This document shows positions 19,173 to 29,265 of a DNA stretch of 64,000 nucleotides, in pieces. Position numbers and translations under genes: made by a program. Position 1 is the stretch's first letter; every line of letters starts with the position of its first letter. This DNA comes from Barthelona sp. PAP020 (lineage: Eukaryota; Metamonada: BaSk clade). The stretch lies in the NCBI GenBank assembly GCA_040182905.1, contig JARQWU010000017.1, positions 1-64,000 on the forward strand. The letters run 5' to 3'. The notes below the pieces were generated by a model. The model made no database searches. It was not told the origin of the DNA and worked only from the letters and a program-made list of their open reading frames with translations.

Positions 19173-19724
19173 ATGAGTTCTTTTCAAAAACCACCTCCTT
19201 ATTATCAATTATACGAAAACTATAATTGTGATGATGAATATAATGTAGAAGAAGAAGAATTTACAGAATTGAACATGATTCGACCACTTGGTCCTCCAAA
19301 GATACTGAAATCCTTTGAGAACAGTGGATCATTTCAAAAAACAAATGAACGAACTTTACCTCCTGTAACATCAATATTGGTAAAAGAAGAACTATTGAGT
19401 GAAAATGGAAATCCAATTGAACAATGTGAAGCATTAATTGCACTGCACAAATTGTTAGTTAAGAAGTTTGCATTATCCAGTTTAATGTTTTGCAATGGAG
19501 TTGATAAAAATCAAGTTGGATATATTTTGGAATCTAATAAAGATTCGGTTCATAACATCATAATTAATATACAATGTTTAATTGAATATTTACGTGACAA
19601 TGAGCTTAAATTGAATATTTTGAAGAATTCCAAAGAACAAGTTGAAATGTTAGAAAATTTATGTGAAAAGCTAGAAGAAAATATTGTTTCTTCTAAAAAA
19701 TTATTTGATTATGAAATTTCATAG
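19173..19724 (+). CDS. MED7: Mediator complex subunit 7
   Basis: The product is 183 aa. It opens with the MED7 hallmark PPPYYQLYEN and has a proline-bearing link (IRPLGPPK, ERTLPPV). A long helical part with EALIALHKLLVKKFALSSLMF follows. Next is the HNIIINIQCLIEYLRDNELKLNILKNSKEQ helix, which matches the conserved N-H-INxYR region where MED7 pairs with MED21. Mediator bridges transcription factors and RNA polymerase II. The ATG at 19173 is used because the longer reading begins at a TTG. The 3' end overlaps the last 16 bases of the convergent USP gene. Confidence 0.82.
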   Translation: MSSFQKPPPYYQLYENYNCDDEYNVEEEEFTELNMIRPLGPPKILKSFENSGSFQKTNERTLPPVTSILVKEELLSENGNPIEQCEALIALHKLLVKKFALSSLMFCNGVDKNQVGYILESNKDSVHNIIINIQCLIEYLRDNELKLNILKNSKEQVEMLENLCEKLEENIVSSKKLFDYEIS

Positions 19725-20695
19725 ATTAGCATGTAGGCACAACATGTTGTTGTCACATTATCTTTTGACCCAAAAAAATTTCTTATACTCTGGTGATTTA
19801 GTGTTCTAACAATATGATCATCACATATACACCATTTTCTATTGGTGTTTGTTCCAATTTTTATCAAAGTAAAATAGTGTCCTTTTTTTTTACCTTCCCC
19901 AGAATGAATGATTATGGACCTCAATGAATATTCTTTATTTTCAACGTTTTTCGTATTTATGATGGTTAATCTTTCAGAAAAAGGAACAAAATTGGATTTT
20001 TTTTTAATATTGTGTCCTTCGTATTTAAATCTTTTCAATTGAATTATCAAATAATTCGGTAATTTAGAAAATAAAGAATATCGTTCAAAACTGCTCTTTT
20101 CTTTACATTTTTCACAGGTCATTTCAAATTCAAGGATTTCAACATCTGATAATGAGACAATCATCTCATCTACACATTGATTTTTTTCAATATTCAAACT
20201 TAAATGATTAAATGGTTCTGAGTTTTTGCTGGTGTAATCACAGTTTAGACACTTTGTATAATGAAGAATTTCACCAATCATATGATCATAACATATAGGT
20301 GATGCTTCACTGATAGATTCCAAAAGATATAATAATATTTCATGTGCGTCTTCTTGAGAATTTGTTGATATTGAACTGTTTAGTTTGGCCAAATTTGCTA
20401 TCAGTGCTATTGGCTTAAGAACTTTTGGTTTTTTTGGAAATAACTTTGCTGCATAAAATATTTGACCCAAGTTCAATACAATCAATTTGTTAATGTCATT
20501 TTTTGAAATTGGGTCTTCTTTGTAGATATTTTCTTTAAAACTTATTATTGATTCACGGAATGTTTGACAGTGAAAGAGGCTTTGCAAAATTGAGTTCAGA
20601 TAACAAGTGCTCCCAAAATTATGCAATCCAAACAGAAAATATTCATTGTCAAATTCATCTAAAGCATCAACAAAAACTGATGCTGTTCCTCCCAT
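19709..20695 (-). CDS. USP12/46-type ubiquitin-specific protease
   Basis: The product is 328 aa, a compact USP catalytic domain. The Cys box is FGLHNFGSTCYLNSILQSLF (catalytic Cys at about 31). The zinc ribbon is formed by CLNCDYT and CEKCKEKSS. The strand LIIQLKRFKYEG and the His box IIHSGEGKKKGHYFTLIKIG are intact. The Asp-type end is WCICDDHIVRTL. The length and the early Cys box fit the small USP12/USP46 group, which acts in complex with WD40 partners (WDR48, WDR20). An N-terminal MGG could be myristoylated, but that is inference. Its tail overlaps MED7 by 16 bp on the opposite strand. Confidence 0.87.
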   Translation of the reverse strand: MGGTASVFVDALDEFDNEYFLFGLHNFGSTCYLNSILQSLFHCQTFRESIISFKENIYKEDPISKNDINKLIVLNLGQIFYAAKLFPKKPKVLKPIALIANLAKLNSSISTNSQEDAHEILLYLLESISEASPICYDHMIGEILHYTKCLNCDYTSKNSEPFNHLSLNIEKNQCVDEMIVSLSDVEILEFEMTCEKCKEKSSFERYSLFSKLPNYLIIQLKRFKYEGHNIKKKSNFVPFSERLTIINTKNVENKEYSLRSIIIHSGEGKKKGHYFTLIKIGTNTNRKWCICDDHIVRTLNHQSIRNFFGSKDNVTTTCCAYMLIYEIS

Positions 20696-21296
20696 TTATT
20701 ATTAAAAGATTCAAATGTGCATTGGTAAGATTTTTGCGAACATGTGAAAATGTCTTCACAACATTTTTCTAATAAATTTCTCGCATCTCTGTATAAATCG
20801 GAAGTTCAATGCATTCTTTGATCGGAATAAAAAAAAGCAAATTCTTTGTTTTGTAAACTTAAAATACCATTACATCACATAAATGCATAAAACAGCAACA
20901 AATTCAATGCGATATCTTTTGTTCCTCTTGAGAGAGTAAGATGTCTTTGAAAACCTCATTCTTCACTCCAAGAGTTTTCAATAAGTCAAAACTTCACTCA
21001 TAATTAGTTTTTTACTCTGAACAAGATCTTCACTCAGTTTTTAAAGAAGATTTATTAGTATTACACCAATTGACATCAAGTGGAGTATTACAAGCAACCT
21101 ATTAAAATCAATAAGCAACCAGTGAAAAAGATTCAAAAGCACAAAAAACTGTTTTTATTGTTTTAAACATGTTTTAATCAATCAAATCTAATATTTTGAC
21201 GGTATGAAAAACCCATATCCCATCATTTGAAAATTCACATTCTTGACCAATTTTTGTGAGAAAAAAAGACAGAAACAAAAAACTAAAATGTACACT
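20696..21296. other. Intergenic region without recognised gene
   Basis: About 600 bp between the USP start and the CEP19 3' end. Six-frame stops are dense. TTCACTC occurs several times within about 80 bases near 20960-21040, and AGCAACC twice near 21095-21120. No tRNA-like cloverleaf or coding frame is apparent. The first part should contain the USP promoter; the rest has no assigned role. Confidence 0.5.
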
Positions 21297-22175
21297 TTAT
21301 ATGAAATCGTCCAAATCATCAAAAGACAGGTCATCCAGTTCAAAACTATCATTTTCACCGGAAGATGAAGTTGATGATTCATCTGATGCCGAAGCAGTAA
21401 AATGGTTTGTGGGTAAAGAAAATTTTAATTTTGGAGTGCCAGCTTTTGGTTTTTCTTCAAGAAGTTCAGTATTTTCGCTTTCACTATCACTAATCGGCTC
21501 TTTAGAGTCAATTTCGATACGTTTATTGAAAAGATCCCCAAAATCTAACTCATTATCGTCATCATCACTATTTGAATCAAATTCAATTCCATCATTTTCA
21601 ACGTTTTTGTCCAAAGAACCCATAGAATCCGATAAATTGTTTTCTGAATCATCATCTAATTTGGGCATATCGTCCAATATCATGTCAGCCAATTCTGCCT
21701 CAAAATCAAACTCTTCCTGTTTTTCCTCTTTTTGAGTGGAAATGTTTTCATCTTCAGATTCAGTTTCTTCTTCATCCCATGCATTATCTTGAGTTGGTTT
21801 TTCAAAAGTTACTCTCTTGTCATAAACATATGATGGATCATCTGGTCTAATGATATTCTCTTCAAAACTAACGTCCATAGTTGATTTAACATCATTTAAT
21901 TTATTGGTGGACAGATTATTTAGATTTAACTTCAACAATTTTTCTTCACATAATTTTGAAACCAATTTTAAATTTTTTTCATAATCTAAAGTATGTTGTA
22001 AAAATATATGTTGCTTACGTAATTCATCAGTTAAATCATGAGCACTCAAATAACTTTCATCATTGTCAATTTTGATGTCAATAATTCTATGTCTCAATCC
22101 TTTCTTCTTTGTCTCATATTCGATCAATAATTTTGGAGGCAGATATTTAATCGCTGCACGTCTTGTGATAAACAT
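21297..22175 (-). CDS. CEP19: CEP19 homologue with acidic C-terminal extension
   Basis: The product is 292 aa. The first 150 residues follow animal CEP19: an N-terminal basic lead, KYLPPKLLIEYETKKKGLRHRIIDIK, a helical middle, then MDVSFEENIIRPDDPSYVYDKRVTFEKP and NAWDEEE. CEP19 sits at the mother centriole or basal body, recruits RABL2 and starts intraflagellar transport. The remaining 140 residues are strongly acidic and serine-rich and have no counterpart in the 163-aa human protein. The ATG at 22175 gives the start MFITRRAA. It lies 47 bp downstream of the next minus-strand gene's stop. Confidence 0.8.
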   Translation of the reverse strand: MFITRRAAIKYLPPKLLIEYETKKKGLRHRIIDIKIDNDESYLSAHDLTDELRKQHIFLQHTLDYEKNLKLVSKLCEEKLLKLNLNNLSTNKLNDVKSTMDVSFEENIIRPDDPSYVYDKRVTFEKPTQDNAWDEEETESEDENISTQKEEKQEEFDFEAELADMILDDMPKLDDDSENNLSDSMGSLDKNVENDGIEFDSNSDDDDNELDFGDLFNKRIEIDSKEPISDSESENTELLEEKPKAGTPKLKFSLPTNHFTASASDESSTSSSGENDSFELDDLSFDDLDDFI

Positions 22176-22222
22176 AAATAAAAATATCAATTAAAAAAAA
22201 GGACTATCTTTTTGAAATTTAT

Positions 22223-22957
22223 TCAAGAGTCAAGAATTCGTCTCAAAATAGTGCAAAACATTGAAGAGTCATATTTAACTTCAGAAGCATATAATTTTGC
22301 CAAACGATCATCTTCCAAACAACAAGTTATTGCTGATACAGTTTCATCTTCTGACAAATACCCACTTAATTTTAGACGATAAATAAAAGAGATACAATCA
22401 ACTCTTAAAGTGTTTATATCAAACTTGGGCAACAAATTGCTAGCATGCGGTTGAGGAGAATCTGAAACTGCAGTTTCAGTCCCCAAAAACTTCTCAATTG
22501 GCAAATCTTGAATATAATTTATGTGTTTGAAATCCAAATTGTCCAATTTTGGTGAAGATCTTTTGAATACAGATGTTTTCAAGGAAATTTTGTTTGGGGA
22601 ATCAAATATCGTCGCTGATTTCTGTTTGGGAATATTAGGTGGTGAAGTGGGTCTTGGTGTCTTTAAATTTGGTGTGGGTTGAGATGTATTTACAATTTGA
22701 GTTTCATTGTGTCGTTGCATACTTGATTGAGGTGACAACACTTTTCCCATTGAAGAGAGATTTGTTTGTGATAATTGATCTTTTTGTTTCTTTTTTTGTT
22801 TTCGTTTCCCTTTTGAATCAATATTTCTCGATTTTGATTCTCCTTTTTTTGTTTTTAATTTCAATTCTACTTTCTCCTCGTACGTATTCAATTCGGCCAA
22901 CGATTCTAATTGTGCTGTTAATTGTGCTAATAAAACATCGGGATCCAACTCAGACAT
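22223..22957 (-). CDS. Protein of unknown function (244 aa)
   Basis: I do not recognise this protein. It has a short N-terminal helix (LLAQLTAQLESLAEL), a basic Lys/Gln-rich stretch (about 45-62), and a Pro/Ser/Thr-rich disordered middle with TP/SP sites. The C-terminal domain (about 180-244) is helical and well formed (DCISFIYRLKLSGYLSEDETVSAITCC, CTILRRIL). Its position next to CEP19 on the same strand could hint at a centrosomal role but is not evidence. Confidence 0.55.
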   Translation of the reverse strand: MSELDPDVLLAQLTAQLESLAELNTYEEKVELKLKTKKGESKSRNIDSKGKRKQKKKQKDQLSQTNLSSMGKVLSPQSSMQRHNETQIVNTSQPTPNLKTPRPTSPPNIPKQKSATIFDSPNKISLKTSVFKRSSPKLDNLDFKHINYIQDLPIEKFLGTETAVSDSPQPHASNLLPKFDINTLRVDCISFIYRLKLSGYLSEDETVSAITCCLEDDRLAKLYASEVKYDSSMFCTILRRILDS

Positions 22958-23225
22958 TGATAAATAATTTTGTGAAAATTTTCATTTAAGTCACCACTTT
23001 ATTGTCAATTTAATGTTGTGAAAAAAAGATAACAACCTGTTTGATTTTCAATAAATCATGTTGTTAAGATTCATAATGTCATTTACAAAGACAAAACCAT
23101 CGTGCATTCTTTTCTCGTGTAAAAAAAGAAATCTCGACAATTCTTACCCAAGAAAAAAAGACTCACATCTGTTTATAAATTCTTCTCTCTTTTCATTAAA
23201 AATTAATGTGTTTCATTTGAAAGAC

Positions 23226-25343
23226 TCACATCTTACTTAAAGGGTCAATATTCAACAAGCTTAAACCATTGTTCATAACTTGACGGAAAGTCTTCAATAA
23301 ATGAACTCTGGCATTAAGTGTTTTTTGAGGAGGAACAAGGATTCTGACAGCTCTATAATAACTGCTGAAATCTTTGGCGAACTCTTTGACAAAATCACAA
23401 ATCAAGTGTGTTTGGAATTGAGGCAAAGCAGGTCTTTCAGGAACCTTGGGAAGACCAGATTGTCTTAAAACATTTGAATAACCAACAACGTACTTCAAGA
23501 AAAGTTCCCATTCTGATTGTTCATTTAATTCATTGAAATTAGTTTCTCCCAAAGAGCAAATAGGTTCAAATTCTTGCTTTTCAATCATACCATCTAATTT
23601 GTTTAAAATGGAAGTAATACGAGTGATATTATAAAGAACAAAAGGTGCAGAACCACTTTGAGAAAAATCAGTGGCCTTTTCAATGTCAAAATTAATAACA
23701 TTTAATGCAGAAACATTCAACAAAGCATATTTCATGGTGGCAGTAGCAACTTCATGACAAACTTGCTTTTGTTCTTCTTCAGTGAAATCCCTAGTTCTTT
23801 CTCCCATAATTTCCTCAACACGAGCCTTCAATTCTTGGTATAAATTATCAGCCAACAAATATATTCCACGTCTACCAGACATCTTACCAGTTGTCAATTT
23901 GACCAATTCATAATTCATATGATATTGATTTCCTCCATTTTTGGTTAACATCTGTAAGGCTAATGATACTTTTTCTTGGGCTAAATTCTGTTCAGTACAA
24001 ATGACATTCAATACTAAATCGGCATTAGATAATTTCTTGATTGAATAAACAACATCTCTGAAAGAATAAAGTGTGGAATTATCAGGACGGAACAAGTATA
24101 AATTTGGATAGTTTTGCATGTAACCACCCTTTCCGACTTTCAAATCTCTGTCATAAATGTAACGATCAAGATTCAAATATCCTCCTTCAGGCACACCTTG
24201 GCTGTTGCAATGTGTTTGTGGATGATAATAAGGACAGTCTGTTAAAATTGAAGCAACACGGTCAACTTCACCAGACCAGGCCAATTCAGATTCAAAGTCC
24301 CATCTGTCATGTTGAATATCATAAGTATCCAATGTTTCTTGAACACCACTTAAAGTCATCATACACATACGACGGAAAGCTGCAACGACTTCAGGATTTG
24401 AACGTTGTTCATAAGCTAAATTTAATGCAGCACCCTCTTTGGCAATAGAAGTAATATTTGCCTTAACAATACGCTCAAGAAGTGCTTTAACAAGAACAGG
24501 ATATCTGGAATTTAAATCAAGAAGAATGTCCAAATTCTCAAGAATGGTATCAGAAGTGCCTAATTCTTGAATGATGGATTTTTGTGTTTCTTCAGCAATA
24601 AGAACTTCAAACTTTTCCAAAAGGTAAGGTAATTCAATATCAGCCAATTGTAACATATTGTAAGTGTTCATAATTGCATATATAATACCAATCCATTGAT
24701 CAACCTTAATATCCCTTAAAGATGCTTCATCATCAACAACCAAGTTAAAACCTAAAACAGTAATACCTATTTGACCACCCATATCATTAACAAAGAACAA
24801 TTCCTTGACATCATAACCAACAGCTTCTAAAATATTAGCTAAATGTGCTCCAATCAAAGAATTTCTGAGATTTCCAATGTGTAAGGGTGCATTGGGATTT
24901 GAAGAAGTGTGTTCAACAATAGCTTTTTTACCTTTCATTGCATCCAACTTACCATATTCTGTTCCTAATGTTTCAACCAAATGCATATAAGTTTCAAACA
25001 CTTTTGTACGATTTAAAGATATGTTAAGATATCCATTGAGACCATTGGCTTCAGATACATAAATGTATTCTGTTTGGTTAGTGTTAATTGCTTCATTTAT
25101 CAATTCAGCAAGCTCAACACACCATTCTCTAGGATTTTTTTTAACACTTTTGGAAAATTTAAATAAGGGTAAAGCAATATCAGCAACAGCTAAATTACGG
25201 GACTAAATATTGTTAATATTGAATAAAAATTAAAAATTTCATACCAATTGTAAATCTTCAATTGTCACTTCAAGAGGCTCAAAAAACCCTTTCAATTCAT
25301 TATAAACTAATTCATACAAATAATTTAAAGTATCAACTCTCAT
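23226..25343 (-). CDS. argS: Arginyl-tRNA synthetase, cytosolic (two exons)
   Basis: The spliced protein is 691 aa. Exon 1 (25343-25245) gives 33 residues. A 42-nt intron (25244-25203) follows, and exon 2 (25202-23226) encodes 658 residues. The join reads EDLQL|SRNLAVADIALPLFKF, the expected Add1 N-terminal domain that binds the tRNA D-loop. The class I signature is NAPLHIGNLRNSLIGAHLA (HIGH variant HIGN), and the KMSK-type loop is TTGKMSGRRG. The DALR anticodon domain forms the C-terminus (APFVLYNITRI to the end). It charges tRNA-Arg in the cytosol. The arrangement resembles archaeal and eukaryotic enzymes. The first exon-2 frame also lacks an ATG near its start, which supports the spliced model. 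Confidence 0.93.
25203..25244 (-). other. 42-nt spliceosomal intron in ArgRS
   Basis: Read on the minus strand it begins GTATGA and ends TATTAACAATATTTAG, so the branch-like TTAAC box is nine to ten bases from the AG. It carries an in-frame TGA immediately after GTA, so an unspliced message would terminate at codon 35. Removal is phase 0 and restores the conserved N-terminal domain. Confidence 0.9.
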
Positions 25344-25493
25344 TTTCTTAATGAAAAAAAAAAAATTAATTTTGATAAGTTGTTTTTCAATATATTTAAT
25401 TTTATTTGTAAAAAAATCAAATACACTCAATCTTTCAAAATATGATTGAGGGGTAAAATTTGTTATGTCATTTACCTTTTTTGTTGATAACAG

Positions 25494-26462
25494 ATGACAA
25501 TTCCCGTAATTTTAGATTGTGATCCAGGGCATGACGATGCTCTTGCTATTATGATGCTTGCTAATCATCCAAACATAGAACTTTTGGGTGTTACCACAGT
25601 TGCAGGAAATCAAAGTGTTGAAAAAACTGCAATAAATGCTTGTAGAGCTTTATGTATTTCTGGAAAATTGGATGTTGATGTGATTGTTGGTGCATCTAAA
25701 CCTTTAGTAAAACCTAGTCGAGTATGTCCAGAAATACATGGAGAATCCGGTTTGGATGGTGTTGATTGGACATATATTGATTCAATTAGCAGTAAACCTA
25801 GAACAGATATTGCTGCAATCAATTTTATCCATGAAAAAATCATAAATTCAAAGGATGCTGTTACTTTGATTGCCACTGGATGTTTAACAAATATTGCTTT
25901 ATATTTGTCTGTCTATCCTCAAGATATTTCCCGGATTAATGAACTTGTTGTTATGGGAGGGGCATATTCAGGAAAAGGGAATATTTTACCTACTGCTGAG
26001 TTCAATGTTTTGTTGTGTCCTGAGTCATATCAAATTGTTTTAAATAGTGGAATTAAATTCAAAATGGTACCTTTAGAAGTCACACATACAGCTCTTTGTA
26101 CCGAAGAAATCATTCAACAACTTGACACTGTTAGTTATGTTGGAAACACTGTTTATAAATTGTTGACCTTTTTCAAAGACACTTATTTACGTGTTTTTGG
26201 TTTTGATAATCCTCCAGTTCATGACCCTTGTGCTGTCTTTGCGGTATTAGAACCGGAAATGTTTGTTTGGAGACATTTATACATGCAAGTTGAATGTCAG
26301 TCCGAAATGACTCTTGGTACCACTGTTTGTGATGTTTTCAATACTTTTCAAAAGGAGCCCAATACATATGTTGCCACTGAAATGAATGTTGTAGCATTTT
26401 GGAATGAAATGCTGAAATCTATTGATAGAGCCAAAGAAAATTTTGAAAAGTTAAAAAAATGA
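25494..26462 (+). CDS. Inosine-uridine preferring nucleoside hydrolase
   Basis: The product is 322 aa. It has the defining calcium- and ribose-binding motif LDCDPGHDDALAIMML (Asp cluster at about 8-13) and VVMGGAYSGKGN in the middle. NVLLCPESYQIVL and the C-terminal active-site NPPVHDPCAVFAVL (His at about 239) complete the family pattern. The enzyme splits the N-glycosidic bond of ribonucleosides to free base and ribose. It is widespread in purine-salvaging protozoa and absent from mammals. All expected residues are present, so it should be active. It diverges from ArgRS with about 150 bp between starts. Confidence 0.93.
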   Translation: MTIPVILDCDPGHDDALAIMMLANHPNIELLGVTTVAGNQSVEKTAINACRALCISGKLDVDVIVGASKPLVKPSRVCPEIHGESGLDGVDWTYIDSISSKPRTDIAAINFIHEKIINSKDAVTLIATGCLTNIALYLSVYPQDISRINELVVMGGAYSGKGNILPTAEFNVLLCPESYQIVLNSGIKFKMVPLEVTHTALCTEEIIQQLDTVSYVGNTVYKLLTFFKDTYLRVFGFDNPPVHDPCAVFAVLEPEMFVWRHLYMQVECQSEMTLGTTVCDVFNTFQKEPNTYVATEMNVVAFWNEMLKSIDRAKENFEKLKK

Positions 26463-26781
26463 TTTGTTTTAACATCTTTCATGACTTAAAAATCACAAAT
26501 TTGACGCTATAAGGATTTTCTTTTGTAAATAATATGATTCACTTTTTTTTAATGGTATTTTTCAAGACATTTGAACCAGTTTAACACTTATTCGTCCAAA
26601 GATAAATACGTTGTTTTTTAGGAAATAGAAGTTTTTCAATTATTTCTCTTTTGAAAAACTGAACGAATTTTTACAGCAACAGAAAAGCAAATATTCAAAA
26701 ATACAAATATGTACAATCTGATAAAAAGAAATTACAAAATTTATTCATTGTCATATATTATACATCGAAAAAAAACAATAA

Positions 26782-29265
26782 TTATTTTTTGTTAAAAGTT
26801 TTGGGGTCACATATTTCATCGGAGTAATCATCTTTTACAAAATATTTGAATTTTTCATCTTTTTCATCAGCTTTCAATAAAACAGCCAATAATTTGTTTT
26901 TATAATCTTCCAATTCTTCTGCTTGTTCATTTTTAAACATTTCTTCAACTTTTCTTCTCAAATTTTCATCAATTTCACCTAATTTAAAGGCAAATTCATC
27001 AGATTCATCACTATAAGAAGCATCTTGAAAGTCTAATTTTTTATTTTCAGGTTTTGAATCAATTAAATACTTAGTGTTAACGTTTGGTGAAGGATTTACA
27101 ATTCTCTTAACAGTACTACTAAGATCTTCTAATATCAACCCGTTTTCAGGCAAAACTACATGTGTTGGTTGTCTTTCTTCTTCTTCTTCTTCTTCATTAT
27201 CATTGAAAGAACTTGAATGAGAATTCGAGTGAGAATTGATAGAAAAAGATCCTGATATCTCATTCAACGAATTATCCAAAAATTTTATAAAAAAATGTTT
27301 CAAATTGTTCAAAAGAATTGGTAAATGGGATCGTTTAATTGGCAAAGGAAAACCAATCCAATCATCCAAAAAGATTGATAATTCGTTGCTAAACAATTGT
27401 AGTTGTTCTCCTTGAAACACTTCATTAAATTCTTTCACAATTAAAGAGTGTATTAATAACTTTTCAGATACAGTTATGGCGGAAATGTGATATTTGCTGA
27501 AAATGTCACTCGATAACATCTCAACAATCTCCAAAAATATATCAAGAACAGATAAATTGAAACTGCTAACACTATCTTCTTCTTCTGTCTCTTTGCTTGT
27601 ATCTACTTCTGTTGTTATTTCTGCATCTGAGGGTTCATTTGGTTCAGCTGTGCTTTCAATCGTTTCTGACGATTCTAAATGAGTCAATGGTTCAGATTCT
27701 TCAGAAACTTCACCAGTAGACATGTCTGATTGTGATTGAGTAACAAGATCATCAATTCTATGATCACTTTCATCTTGATCACTAGTTGAAAGCCCTTCAC
27801 TATTCAAAGAAGGATCAATACTCTCACTCATATCATAATCATAACCTTTTGTCAAAACATCAGTGGAAGCTTGATGAATAATCATATGTGGTTCAATATT
27901 TCTTGAATTTCTGGGGCTTTCAACATTTTCAGGAATTTTCATTTGTTCGTGTCTACTTGGAATAATCTTAGGGGTAACACCAGCAATATTAGAAGAAACT
28001 TCATCGGAAGTATCAATAAGATTATTTGTTACAAGATTCAATTGCTTAATAAAAGAAATAACAAAAGATCTTTGTAAATGGTCTTTAATCAACACCAATT
28101 CATTTAAAACATCAGTTAAAAACTCAAAAGATTCTTCATCTTCAGCAAATTCTTCAAGTAATGCTATTACCACAGATCCAACACTTTGTGCTAGAGAATT
28201 TGTCGTACTGGATGAATTTGCTTCAATACTCTCTTGATCATTGGTTTCACTTGTAACCGAAGATTGTTCATCAAGCTCATCAAATGGAGCAATACCACTG
28301 ATTTCTGATTCATTTAACATTTCAACTTCTTTTTCTTTATTATGACGATATTTATCAACAGATTTTTGTGCTTTATAAGATTGTTTTCCAGCAGATAATA
28401 ATCTATTTGTAAAATCATCATATTTGATTCGCAAATCTTCGGAATCTTCAGAAAAATCATCCATATCTGCAACAGATTCGGAAGCCAAAGATGAATCAGT
28501 TTGTAATGGGAAATTCTTATCTCCATTTTGAACTAACATTTTCAAATCTTCACCAGATTCATTATCATCCTCTTCTTTTTCATAATCTTCCTCTTCTTCT
28601 TCTTCTTCTTCTTGTTCTTCTTCTTCTTCCTCTTCTTGCTCCTTTGCTACAACTTCATTAGAGCGTTTGTTTCGATTTTGAATGAACATTTGAGGTTCTG
28701 CATTAGGAGAAATCATATTAAAATTACTGACAAACATATTATTAAGAGCAGACTGTAAAAATTTAGATTTTTCTTCAGGATCTTGAATACTATCACTATA
28801 CTGTAAGATAAATGGAATTTGATTGTTGGAAATTGCAATTTCTTCAATGGGTAAACTACCAGATAACGCTCTTTTAGGAAATTCATTGGTATTTATTATT
28901 GTTGTTGGTGCATGAACGTGTTTATCGTACAAACTTAACAAATCAGCAGTATAGTCTGACTCTGAAACATCTGATATCAAATCACTCATTCCAACAATAG
29001 CTAATTCATTCAAATTAGTAGATGTTGTAATGGAATCATTCATTGATTCATTTGCAAAACCACTACTGGGTCTTTTTTGTTTAATGTTATTGTTTTCATT
29101 CAATTCTAAACCATAATTATGATTATTATCCGAATTAATGTTATTTAATAATCCTTTGGCTTGTTTGACTTTTAATAGTTTCATTATTGCATCATTGATA
29201 GACCCATCTTCAAGCTTTTGATTTTGTTGATGTTTAGATCTTCCCATTTGTCGATATTGATTCAT
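26782..29265 (-). CDS. Large acidic protein of unknown function (827 aa)
   Basis: I do not recognise this protein. It is dominated by Glu, Asp, Ser and Asn. An uninterrupted run of Glu broken by single Gln, Asp and Tyr is encoded by GAA/GAG repeats around 28560-28660, and a shorter Glu run lies near 27170-27200. Two compact helical regions stand out: about 365-415 (VIALLEEFAEDEESFEFLTDVLNELVLIKD) and about 590-690 (LDIFLEIVEMLSSDIFSKY to LNNLKHFFIKFLDN). The C-terminal 60 residues form charged helices. No membrane segment or zinc motif is seen. It may be a scaffold. The ATG at 29265 is preferred over an upstream TTG. Confidence 0.6.
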   Translation of the reverse strand: MNQYRQMGRSKHQQNQKLEDGSINDAIMKLLKVKQAKGLLNNINSDNNHNYGLELNENNNIKQKRPSSGFANESMNDSITTSTNLNELAIVGMSDLISDVSESDYTADLLSLYDKHVHAPTTIINTNEFPKRALSGSLPIEEIAISNNQIPFILQYSDSIQDPEEKSKFLQSALNNMFVSNFNMISPNAEPQMFIQNRNKRSNEVVAKEQEEEEEEEQEEEEEEEEDYEKEEDDNESGEDLKMLVQNGDKNFPLQTDSSLASESVADMDDFSEDSEDLRIKYDDFTNRLLSAGKQSYKAQKSVDKYRHNKEKEVEMLNESEISGIAPFDELDEQSSVTSETNDQESIEANSSSTTNSLAQSVGSVVIALLEEFAEDEESFEFLTDVLNELVLIKDHLQRSFVISFIKQLNLVTNNLIDTSDEVSSNIAGVTPKIIPSRHEQMKIPENVESPRNSRNIEPHMIIHQASTDVLTKGYDYDMSESIDPSLNSEGLSTSDQDESDHRIDDLVTQSQSDMSTGEVSEESEPLTHLESSETIESTAEPNEPSDAEITTEVDTSKETEEEDSVSSFNLSVLDIFLEIVEMLSSDIFSKYHISAITVSEKLLIHSLIVKEFNEVFQGEQLQLFSNELSIFLDDWIGFPLPIKRSHLPILLNNLKHFFIKFLDNSLNEISGSFSINSHSNSHSSSFNDNEEEEEEERQPTHVVLPENGLILEDLSSTVKRIVNPSPNVNTKYLIDSKPENKKLDFQDASYSDESDEFAFKLGEIDENLRRKVEEMFKNEQAEELEDYKNKLLAVLLKADEKDEKFKYFVKDDYSDEICDPKTFNKK

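Noticed and set aside
21256-21735. Plus-strand serine-rich open frame
   Set aside because: It is the antisense of the acidic Glu/Asp tail of CEP19; Ser-rich frames arise from GAA/TTC codons.
22639-22989. Plus-strand hydrophobic open frame of 116 codons
   Set aside because: It is antisense to the 244-aa gene and has a Val/Leu/Phe composition typical of reversed charged coding sequence.
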